This document shows, piece by piece, positions 35,191 through 42,535 of a stretch of 64,000 nt of DNA (the first letter of the stretch is position 1; each line of letters starts with the position of its first letter). The DNA lies in contig MWCY01000008.1 in the NCBI GenBank assembly GCA_002070275.1, forward strand, positions 24,438-88,437, written 5' to 3'. The translations under genes were made by a program, and so were the position numbers. Origin of the DNA: Candidatus Hydrogenedentes bacterium ADurb.Bin170 (GTDB taxonomy: Bacteria; Hydrogenedentota; Hydrogenedentia; Hydrogenedentales; CAITNO01). Under the pieces are notes generated by a model that made no database searches, was not told the origin of the DNA, and saw nothing but the letters and a program-made list of their open reading frames with translations.

Positions 35191-36032
35191 GCATTGTCCC
35201 TAAAAACAATCTGGCTTTACGCCTCTTTACAGCATTGCCGCTGATTCCCCTTCTGCTGGCGGTCATGCTGATTCCTGCTCTGAGCCCGGTCTTTGCGCTG
35301 ATCGTTGTATTTCTCTCTTTCATGGGCGCCCGGGAACTGAAAGAACTCATTGCAGCACGGCAGCCTGAAATAACGCCGTTGCGCATATTGCTGCTGGCAC
35401 CGCTTCTGCCGCTGATTCTTTTCGCTGAAAAAGCGCCGGGGCCGATCTTCTTTACTGCGCTCCATGTACTTCTGTTCTTTCTGGTTGTCGAATATCTGCT
35501 GCAGAAAGAAGCACCCCTCGAGCGGCTTGCATATGCCATTGCGGGGCTTTTCTATATTGGAGGCCTCCCCTGTTTTTTTATCGAACTGCATCGCATTCCG
35601 CAAAGCGGACCGGGACTGATTACTTTCCTGCTCGTTGCGATCGGGCTCTCCGACACTTTTGCCTTTGCTTTCGGGAAAATGCTGGGAAAACACAAACTCT
35701 GCCCTGCCATAAGCCCCAACAAAACTGTTGAAGGCAGCATCGCAGGACTTGCGGGCGGCGCACTTGTCGGACTTATGGCATATGCCATACAACAGATCTG
35801 GCATCTTGAAGGCCTGCCCGGCTGGTCGCCCCTGCTCTATCTTTCTGCCGGGATTTGTCTGTCCTCCGTCGGACAGATCGGTGATTTGGTGGAATCTGCC
35901 CTGAAACGGAGTGCCGGCGTAAAGGACTCGGGCCGGCTCTTTCCCGGACATGGCGGTGCTCTGGATCGCTGCGATGCGTTTCTTTTCGGTGGACCCGCCC
36001 TTTACTGCCTGCTGCTCATAGTGGGCAATTAA
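35187..36032 (+). CDS. cdsA: Phosphatidate cytidylyltransferase
   Basis: Integral membrane enzyme that makes CDP-diacylglycerol for phospholipid synthesis. The 281 residues have seven or so hydrophobic segments and the family signature at about 236-262, reading SALKRSAGVKDSGRLFPGHGG then ALDR. Start is TTG at 35187, overlapping the uppS stop; GGAGGAAG lies just upstream and supports it. The order uppS-cdsA is widespread in bacteria and links the lipid carrier to membrane lipid synthesis. Confidence 0.94.
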   Translation: MSIVPKNNLALRLFTALPLIPLLLAVMLIPALSPVFALIVVFLSFMGARELKELIAARQPEITPLRILLLAPLLPLILFAEKAPGPIFFTALHVLLFFLVVEYLLQKEAPLERLAYAIAGLFYIGGLPCFFIELHRIPQSGPGLITFLLVAIGLSDTFAFAFGKMLGKHKLCPAISPNKTVEGSIAGLAGGALVGLMAYAIQQIWHLEGLPGWSPLLYLSAGICLSSVGQIGDLVESALKRSAGVKDSGRLFPGHGGALDRCDAFLFGGPALYCLLLIVGN

Positions 36033-36056
36033 CTGTTTTTTAAGGAATTTCCTTTT

Positions 36057-37178
36057 ATGTACGAAGCAGAACTTGAAATTATGACAGACCATGCCAAGCG
36101 CCTGTCGGAACTGACCCGCTGCCTCAATGCGGCAGATGTTCGCGCAGCCATTGCTGCGATTGAAGAGAAAATGGCAGCCCCGGACTTCTGGAATGATCAG
36201 GAAGAAGCGCAAAAGCAAGTCAAGCGTCTGAAGGCATTAAAAACCATTATCAATGCGCCCGATGAACTGCAACGGGAAATTGAAGATGCGCAGGTGCTGA
36301 TCAGTCTGGCGGAAGAAGAAGAAGATGCGTCCATGCGTCCTGAGATTCTCGGACAGATCGAAACGCTGCAACAGAAACTGGATCGTCTGGAACTGAACAG
36401 TCTTTTCACGGATCCCCGCGATGATAATGCCGCTATCGTGAGTATACATCCCGGCGCCGGCGGCACAGAGTCCTGCGACTGGGCTGATATGCTCTATCGC
36501 ATGATTACCCGTTTCTGCGAACAGCGCGATCTTGAAGTCGAGGTGCTCGACCACCAGCCCGGAGACGAGGCCGGACTGAAAAGTGCCACCATTAAAGTGA
36601 CGGGGCCCTATGCGTACGGACTGCTCAAATCCGAGGAAGGAGTACATCGGCTGGTGCGCATCTCCCCCTTTGATGCCAATGCACGGCGGCACACTTCCTT
36701 TTCTGCCGTGGAAGTTCTGGCTGAGGTGGACGATACCATTGAAATAGAAATCCGGGAAGAAGACATCAAGATGGATGTATACCGTTCTTCCGGCGCAGGC
36801 GGACAAAAAGTCAACAAGACCAGCAGCGCCGTCCGGCTGACCCATATTCCTTCAGGCATTATTGTTGCCTGCCAGATTGAACGCTCCCAGCACCGGAACC
36901 GTGCCACGGCTCTGGGCATGCTGAAAGCGAAACTGTATGATATGGAATTAAAAAAGCAGGAAGCGGAACTGAACGCCCAGAGAGAGACACAGCAGGATGT
37001 CGCCTGGGGAAGCCAGATTCGCAGTTATGTCCTGCATCCCTACCAGATGATTAAAGACCACCGAACGTCCATGGAAACAGGAAATACCACCCGTGTGCTG
37101 GACGGTGATCTTGACCCCTTTATTGCGGCTTATCTGAAATGGAATCTTGAGCGTAAAAGCAAAAACAAAACAGTGTAA
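36057..37178 (+). CDS. prfB: Peptide chain release factor 2 (no programmed frameshift)
   Basis: Recognises UGA and UAA stop codons and frees the finished peptide. The 373 residues have the GGQ hydrolysis motif in GAGGQKVNKTSSAVRL (about 247), and the domain 2 region with GPYAYGLLKSEEGVHRLVRISPFD. In many bacteria prfB needs a +1 frameshift at codon 25 or 26. Here the frame runs unbroken from the ATG at 36057 through the equivalent place (CLNAADV), and the conserved Trp of the DFWND block is at residue 45, like position 47 in E. coli. AAGGAA lies before the ATG. Confidence 0.95.
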   Translation: MYEAELEIMTDHAKRLSELTRCLNAADVRAAIAAIEEKMAAPDFWNDQEEAQKQVKRLKALKTIINAPDELQREIEDAQVLISLAEEEEDASMRPEILGQIETLQQKLDRLELNSLFTDPRDDNAAIVSIHPGAGGTESCDWADMLYRMITRFCEQRDLEVEVLDHQPGDEAGLKSATIKVTGPYAYGLLKSEEGVHRLVRISPFDANARRHTSFSAVEVLAEVDDTIEIEIREEDIKMDVYRSSGAGGQKVNKTSSAVRLTHIPSGIIVACQIERSQHRNRATALGMLKAKLYDMELKKQEAELNAQRETQQDVAWGSQIRSYVLHPYQMIKDHRTSMETGNTTRVLDGDLDPFIAAYLKWNLERKSKNKTV

Positions 37179-37221
37179 GAGCGCAATCATTACCCATAGC
37201 CCCTGCAGCCAATCAACTCAA

Positions 37222-38772
37222 ATGGAACAGAACAAAATGACAGAACAAGATCTGCACACTGGTGACAATCCGGAATCTGCCGAAAAAGGAGGCGAACAGG
37301 AACTGCGGCGCCATCGTCTGGCAAAACTTGACCGTATCCGACAACGGGGCGATGAACCCTATAAATATGTTTTTGACCGAACGCATTCCATCGGTGACGC
37401 ACGAAATCTGCTCGAATCAATGGAAAAAGAAGCGGATGAAAATGAACCGCCTGCTTTCCCTGCGCGGCTTGCCGGGCGTATTGTTGCGCGCCGGGTTCAG
37501 GGCAAGAGTACTTTTATGGACATCCGCGATGAAAGCGGACGGATTCAGGTTTTTCTCGGAGAAAAACAGGTAGGCGAAGTCGCATACGAAGAAACCAAGG
37601 ATCTTGATATTGGTGACTTCATTGGCGTCTCCGGCTCTGTGAAGAAAACCCGCCGCGGTGAAATCACACTCTTTGCCGAAGTCTATGAAATTCTGGCGAA
37701 ATCACTGAGACCCTCCGCCGAAAAATATCACGGCCTTGCGGATGTGGAAATCCGCTACCGCCATCGTTTTCTGGATCTCGTCGCCAACCCCGAAGTGATG
37801 ACCGTTTTCCGCAAGCGTATTGAAATGATCGAAGTAATGCGATCCTGGCTGCGCAGCCACGGTTTTCTGGAAGTGGAAACGCCTATGCTCCATCCTATCC
37901 CCGGCGGAGCCACGGCACGGCCTTTTATTACGCATCACAATACATATGACTCCCAGTTTTATCTCCGGGTCGCTCCGGAACTCTATCTGAAGAAACTTCT
38001 CGTCGGCGGCTTTGAAAAGGTCTTCGAAATCAACCGCTGCTTCCGTAACGAAGGCGTGGACGGGCGACACAATCCTGAATTTACCACCATGGAAATGTAC
38101 GAAGCTTATCAGGACTATATGGGACTCATGGACGAAACGGAAGACATGCTGACTCATATGATGGAAGCCATTGTGGGCAGCCGGAGCTTTGTCTATCAGG
38201 GGCAGGAAATCGAGATCGGACGTCCCTGGAAAAGACTTACGCTTTTTGATGCGATCCGTCAGTATGCGGGCATTGATCTGGAAAGTACAAAAGACCGGGA
38301 CACCGCCGCCAGGCTTGCAAAAAGCATTGGTGTCGAAATTACCCCGGATATGGGCTACGGTAAAATTGTAGATGAAGTGATGTCCGAAAAAGTTCAGCCC
38401 AATCTGGTACAACCTACTTTTCTCTACGATTATCCCTGGGAGCTCTCACCGCTTGCAAAAAGGAAACGGGGCAATCCTGAGCTGACAGAACGCTTCCAGC
38501 CTTTTATCGCCTGTCTGGAAGTGGGCAATGCCTTTTCCGAACTGAACGATCCTATTGATCAACGGCAGCGCTTCGAGGCACAGGTTGCTCTGCGGGAAGC
38601 CGGAGACGATGAAGCGCAGTATCTGGATGAAGATTTTCTGACTGCACTGGAAGTGGGCATGCCCCCTGCCGCCGGACTGGGAATAGGGATAGACCGCATG
38701 GCGATGATCGTGACCAATTCGCCGTCCATACGCGATGTGATTCTTTTCCCTCAGCTTCGCCCGGGTGTATAA
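37222..38772 (+). CDS. lysS: Lysyl-tRNA synthetase, class II
   Basis: Charges tRNA-Lys with lysine. The N-terminal OB-fold anticodon-binding domain (about 55-165, with VQGKSTFMDIRDESGRIQVF) precedes the class II core. Motif 2 reads FRNEGVDGRHNPEFTTME (about 273) and motif 3 GLGIGIDRM (about 486). There is a short charged N-terminal extension. Two start codons are possible: ATG at 37222 and ATG at 37237, neither with a strong ribosome-binding site; an earlier in-frame start inside prfB is unlikely. Its place after prfB is common. It is the last gene of the translation run. Confidence 0.95.
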   Translation: MEQNKMTEQDLHTGDNPESAEKGGEQELRRHRLAKLDRIRQRGDEPYKYVFDRTHSIGDARNLLESMEKEADENEPPAFPARLAGRIVARRVQGKSTFMDIRDESGRIQVFLGEKQVGEVAYEETKDLDIGDFIGVSGSVKKTRRGEITLFAEVYEILAKSLRPSAEKYHGLADVEIRYRHRFLDLVANPEVMTVFRKRIEMIEVMRSWLRSHGFLEVETPMLHPIPGGATARPFITHHNTYDSQFYLRVAPELYLKKLLVGGFEKVFEINRCFRNEGVDGRHNPEFTTMEMYEAYQDYMGLMDETEDMLTHMMEAIVGSRSFVYQGQEIEIGRPWKRLTLFDAIRQYAGIDLESTKDRDTAARLAKSIGVEITPDMGYGKIVDEVMSEKVQPNLVQPTFLYDYPWELSPLAKRKRGNPELTERFQPFIACLEVGNAFSELNDPIDQRQRFEAQVALREAGDDEAQYLDEDFLTALEVGMPPAAGLGIGIDRMAMIVTNSPSIRDVILFPQLRPGV

Positions 38773-38800
38773 CCCTTCAACAGACCGAGGAGTTTCCGCA

Positions 38801-39724
38801 ATGTCCCATACCGTTAATCGACGCAATTTCATGCTTGCCGCAGGCACCGGGCTGAGCGCATTAGGTTCCCTGCACACAAGTGCTGCTGCGACCACACCTT
38901 CTGCCTCCGCAACGTCTCCCATGAAACTGGGCATGGTTACCTATAATATGGGCAAGGATATGAGTTGTGAAGAACTCATTTCACTTTGTAAAAAAACAGG
39001 CATCGCCGGAGTGGAACTTCGCACGACCCATGCCCACGGCGTTGAAATTTCCCTCAATACCGGGGAGCGCGCCCGGACCAAATCGCTCTTCCGGGATTCG
39101 GGCATTGAAATTGCCGGTATAGGAACCGCCTGCGAATATCATTCCAGCGATCCTCGTGAAGTGGAAGCGCAGATCAAGGAATCCATTGCCTTTGCGCAGC
39201 TGGCGGCAGATGTGGGTGCCCCGGCGATCAAAGTGCGGCCCAACGGTATACCGAAAGGCGAGGAGGTGGAGACGGTGCTGGAACGCATCGGAAAAGCCTG
39301 GGGGAACGTGGCACAGGCAGCCGCTGATTTCGGTATAGAAGTGCGCATGGAAGTGCATGGCACGGAAGCGACACGGAATCTTGGAAATATCCGCAAGATG
39401 CTGGACTATGCCGCTCAACCAAATGCGACTGTCTGCTGGAATTCCAACAGCGGCGAAGAAGACAGCACTGGAAGCATCAGATCCAATTTTGATCTGGTTA
39501 AACATGCGATCGGGCAGGTGCACATTACCGACATCGGCGTGTACCAGTATCCCTGGCAGGAGCTCTTTACGTTGCTGAAAGATTCCGGATTTTCCGGCTA
39601 TTGTCTGGCGGAAATTCAGTATAATGAGCAGCCGGAGCGCTTCATGCGCTATTACAAAACGCTCTTTGATCTGTATACCGGACAGTACCGCTATCCCAAT
39701 CCGGACGTATACGACAGTAAATAA
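38801..39724 (+). CDS. Tat-exported sugar phosphate isomerase/epimerase-like (xylose-isomerase TIM barrel) protein
   Basis: The 307-residue protein begins with a twin-arginine signal, NRRNFMLAAGTGLSALG, then an AP-endonuclease-2/xylose-isomerase-like TIM barrel. Visible blocks are GVELRTTHAHGVE, AGIGTACEYHSSD, EVRMEVHGTE, QVHITDIG and CLAEIQYNE, whose Glu, His and Asp residues fit a divalent-metal site. Enzymes of this group isomerise sugars or inositols; export by Tat suggests folding with cofactor before secretion. GAGGAG stands just before the ATG at 38801, which also places the signal correctly. The exact substrate is unknown. It resembles the Gfo/Idh/MocA exports at 61-64 kb in style. 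Confidence 0.85.
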   Translation: MSHTVNRRNFMLAAGTGLSALGSLHTSAAATTPSASATSPMKLGMVTYNMGKDMSCEELISLCKKTGIAGVELRTTHAHGVEISLNTGERARTKSLFRDSGIEIAGIGTACEYHSSDPREVEAQIKESIAFAQLAADVGAPAIKVRPNGIPKGEEVETVLERIGKAWGNVAQAAADFGIEVRMEVHGTEATRNLGNIRKMLDYAAQPNATVCWNSNSGEEDSTGSIRSNFDLVKHAIGQVHITDIGVYQYPWQELFTLLKDSGFSGYCLAEIQYNEQPERFMRYYKTLFDLYTGQYRYPNPDVYDSK

Positions 39725-39878
39725 GTTTTTTTGAGTACGTTTTTTCAACAGAGACGCTTTGATACAGTTTCCCTGTCGGCGGGCTCCGCGTGTTAAGCCG
39801 GCAGATTCAAAGCAAGTTATACTGGATGGCATTCATTGTTAACGTCGCTGTTATTCATGTGAAGTAAAAGGGTTTCCC

Positions 39879-41624
39879 ATGACAAGTTCTTCTGCACAAT
39901 TCAAGCGCACACTGGTGACCAGCGCGCTCCCCTATGCCAACGGCTACATTCATCTGGGGCATATTGCAGGCGCCTACCTTCCTGCCGACATCTATGTACG
40001 CTTCAAAAGACTTTGCGGCGAACGGGTCCTTTATATTGGCGGATCCGATGAACACGGCGTGCCCATTACTTTGAGCGCCCTGAAAGAAAATATCTCCGCA
40101 AAGGAAGTGATTGACCGCTACCATTCAGCAAACAAGGACGCCTTTGCCCGCCTCGGTATATCCTATGATATTTATGGGCGCACCTCCTGGCCGCTGCACG
40201 TGGATACCACGCAGCAGTTTTTTGTGCGCCTGGCTGAAACAGGGCACATCCATACCGAAACTGTACAGCTGTGGTATTCCCCGAAACTGGCGCGTTTCCT
40301 TCCCGACCGTTATGTAAAAGGAGAGTGTCCGCGCTGCGGTTATACCGATGCAAACGGCGATGAATGCGAGCAGTGCGGCGCCCAGTATACGGCGGAAGAA
40401 CTGCTGTCACCCCGCGCCAATGTGCCCGGTGACGATTCCACGCCGGTGCTCAGAGATTCAAAACACTGGTTTCTTGATCTTCCTGATTTTACAGATCAAT
40501 TGAAAGCGTGGCTCGACAGCCACCCGGAATGGCGTTCCAATGTGCGCGGTATCGCTTACGGCTGGGTTCAGGATCTCCGTGCCCGCTGCATTACCCGCGA
40601 TACTGACTGGGGCATCCCCATTCCGGTGGACGATGCGGACGCAGCCGACAAGCGAATCTATGTTTGGTTTGATGCGCCGATCGGCTATGTGACGAACACG
40701 CGCCAGTGGGGACTTGATCAGGGACTGGGTGATGACGCATGGAAATGCTGGTGGAAAGACCGGGGCACCCGGATGATCCATTTCATCGGCAAGGACAATG
40801 TTCCCTTCCACGCTGTTATTTTTCCTGCCATGCTTATGGGACAGGAAGGATATATAACCGCAGATCAGGTCGTAGGCAATGAATATCTCAATATTTACAA
40901 CCGGCGCACCGGCAAATCTGAAAAGGGATCAAAATCAAAAGGGAATATGATCAGCGTGCGGTGGGCACTGGATCATCTTTCTGCTGATGCCTTACGGTAT
41001 TATCTCTGCGCTATCGCTCCGGAATCCAAAGACTCAGACTTCGACTGGGACGAATTCATGGCGCGTTATAATGGCGAGCTGTGCGACGTCGTCGGCAATT
41101 TTGTTCATCGGGCGCTTACCATGGCTGTCAAGAATTTTGAACAGGCTGTACCTCCGCAGGGCACTTTGGATGATGAAGACCTTGCCATGCTGGATGCCAT
41201 CATTCAGCAGCGCGATGCCGTGGCGGAAGCACTGGAAAATTTCCGCTTCAGGCAGGCAATGGAACGCTTTATTGATCTTGGCAGAAAAGCCAATGTCTAT
41301 TTTGACCAGAAACAGCCCTGGGTCACCAGAAAAAGCGACATGGCACGCACAGCTTCCACGCTTTATGTCTGCTGTCAGGTCGTACACGGACTCTGCCACC
41401 TGATGGCGCCGTTCATGCCTGAAGGCGCCGGAAAACTTGCCGGAATTCTTAATATCGAACTGCCTTCGGGAGGACCGGACGGCGGAGAAAATATCTGGAA
41501 CAGGGCGGGTACAGTACTGGCGGAAGGCAGTCCGCTGCAAAGTCCTTCCGTGCTTTTCCCGAAACTGGATCCGGACATGATTGCGGAGCTGGCAGAGTTG
41601 CACGAACAAGGCAGGGCGCAATAG
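39879..41624 (+). CDS. metG: Methionyl-tRNA synthetase
   Basis: Charges initiator and elongator tRNA-Met. The 581 residues have the HIGH-like box YANGYIHLGHIAGAYL (about 18-33), a zinc knuckle with four cysteines (CPRCGYTDANGDECEQCG, about 150-167) and the KMSKS-like loop KGSKSKGN (about 349). The helical anticodon-binding domain is complete, but the C-terminal dimerisation (tRNA-binding) domain found in some MetRS is absent. AAAAGGG precedes the ATG. Around 150 bases upstream are gene-free, T-rich just after the isomerase stop, with a TATACT but no clear -35. Confidence 0.95.
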   Translation: MTSSSAQFKRTLVTSALPYANGYIHLGHIAGAYLPADIYVRFKRLCGERVLYIGGSDEHGVPITLSALKENISAKEVIDRYHSANKDAFARLGISYDIYGRTSWPLHVDTTQQFFVRLAETGHIHTETVQLWYSPKLARFLPDRYVKGECPRCGYTDANGDECEQCGAQYTAEELLSPRANVPGDDSTPVLRDSKHWFLDLPDFTDQLKAWLDSHPEWRSNVRGIAYGWVQDLRARCITRDTDWGIPIPVDDADAADKRIYVWFDAPIGYVTNTRQWGLDQGLGDDAWKCWWKDRGTRMIHFIGKDNVPFHAVIFPAMLMGQEGYITADQVVGNEYLNIYNRRTGKSEKGSKSKGNMISVRWALDHLSADALRYYLCAIAPESKDSDFDWDEFMARYNGELCDVVGNFVHRALTMAVKNFEQAVPPQGTLDDEDLAMLDAIIQQRDAVAEALENFRFRQAMERFIDLGRKANVYFDQKQPWVTRKSDMARTASTLYVCCQVVHGLCHLMAPFMPEGAGKLAGILNIELPSGGPDGGENIWNRAGTVLAEGSPLQSPSVLFPKLDPDMIAELAELHEQGRAQ

Positions 41625-41658
41625 CTGAAAAAAATCTCTTCGCCGTGCGGACAAGACC

Positions 41659-42408
41659 TTACTTTTCCTCAGCAATGGCACGTACAATCTCGCAGCCGTC
41701 ATAGACCCCCTCTATGCGGCTGCCGGGCGGAACAACCAGATATTCCTCTTCCGGCCAGTTTCCGGATAAAAGCCCCTGAATCAGGCGGATGTCCCCCTGA
41801 ATCGTGCGAAGCGCCTTGCCTGTCCCTTCCACATGGCGCCGGATCTTTTCAGCAATTTCCGGCACATGCGTCTCCGGCATATGCAAAAAAGGTATGTCTG
41901 CGTAGTCCGGGCATTTTGTAAGCGTGTCCAGGAGATACTGCGCATTCTCTTCTCCGTATCGCTCAATCACCTCGGCAACGGAAATGCCGTCGGGAAAAAA
42001 GAAGCGCATATCCATATCTGAAAGCACGGATTTTCCCCGCTCCGAATAGCCTACAGATGCCCACATCTGACTGGGATTTGCTCCGAAATGCTTCTGATAT
42101 GCCTCTTGGGAACCCAGGAAAAGCGTGGTGCAGTCATGGGCACGAGGGATAACCAGCGGACAGCCGGCAGGCGCTTTCAAGCCACGGACAGCGTTGCCAC
42201 ACAGTCCATAGACCAGCAGCACCGCATCATAGACAACCTCTTCCGGGGCGGGGGCGAAGACCCGCTCCTGCAGCCGCTGCTGAAGGCGGGCAGGCACGTT
42301 ATGTTCCCCTTTCGTTGTGAATTCCAAGTCCACGGTATGCGGGGAACGGGCAACACACCAGCAAACTTCCCGGGTCAGCACTTCACAGGCAATCACTTTA
42401 AAATGCAC
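41659..42408 (-). CDS. DUF1638-family protein
   Basis: The 249 residues match the DUF1638 pattern: ACEVLTREVCW at the start, DAVLLVYGLCGNAV (about 65-78), RAHDCTTLFLGS (about 89-100) and MDMRFFFPDG. Conserved Cys and His in GLCGN and HDC suggest metal or cofactor binding. The family often occurs in anaerobes near corrinoid methyltransferase genes, but its function is not known. Here it is convergent with metG, 34 bases apart, and divergent from the dnaE2-type gene. An operator-like palindrome at 42463-42474 lies 55 bases upstream of its ATG. Confidence 0.82.
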   Translation of the reverse strand: MHFKVIACEVLTREVCWCVARSPHTVDLEFTTKGEHNVPARLQQRLQERVFAPAPEEVVYDAVLLVYGLCGNAVRGLKAPAGCPLVIPRAHDCTTLFLGSQEAYQKHFGANPSQMWASVGYSERGKSVLSDMDMRFFFPDGISVAEVIERYGEENAQYLLDTLTKCPDYADIPFLHMPETHVPEIAEKIRRHVEGTGKALRTIQGDIRLIQGLLSGNWPEEEYLVVPPGSRIEGVYDGCEIVRAIAEEK

Positions 42409-42462
42409 GCGTCAGTCTCCCTGATACGCAGTTTGAAGCGGCACCATGCCTGCTTACATGGG

Positions 42463-42533
42463 TCAGTATACTGATATTGCATTCTTTTTTCCTTTTTTTC
42501 TTGATTACTGAAATATTTTTCAGTATACTGAAA
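42463..42533 (+). promoter_or_regulatory. Operator cluster: two CAGTATACTG palindromes and an SOS-type TACTG-N10-CAGTA box
   Basis: TCAGTATACTGA lies at 42463-42474, and a 16-base perfect palindrome TTTCAGTATACTGAAA at 42518-42533. The centres are 57 bases apart. In addition, TACTG (42506-42510) and CAGTA (42521-42525) sit ten A/T bases apart, exactly the geometry of the E. coli LexA box. Half-sites therefore run TACTGAAA, TTTCAGTA, TACTGAAA across the promoter. LexA or a functional analogue is the likely binder, given the DnaE2-type gene that follows, but no lexA gene is in the window. Confidence 0.7.
42501..42529 (+). promoter_or_regulatory. Promoter of the dnaE2-type gene, start site predicted at the ATG
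   Basis: TTGATT (42501-42506), exactly 17 bases, and TATACT (42524-42529). The -10 box lies inside the perfect palindrome, and the predicted start (about 42536) coincides with the A of the ATG. The transcript would have little or no leader. Confidence 0.65.
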
Positions 42534-42535
42534 CT

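Noticed and set aside
36057..36150. Programmed frameshift in prfB
   Set aside because: No in-frame stop codon interrupts the start region, and the protein aligns without a gap.
35217..36218. 333-codon frame on the minus strand over cdsA
   Set aside because: cdsA has its family signature in the other strand; this frame is a shadow.
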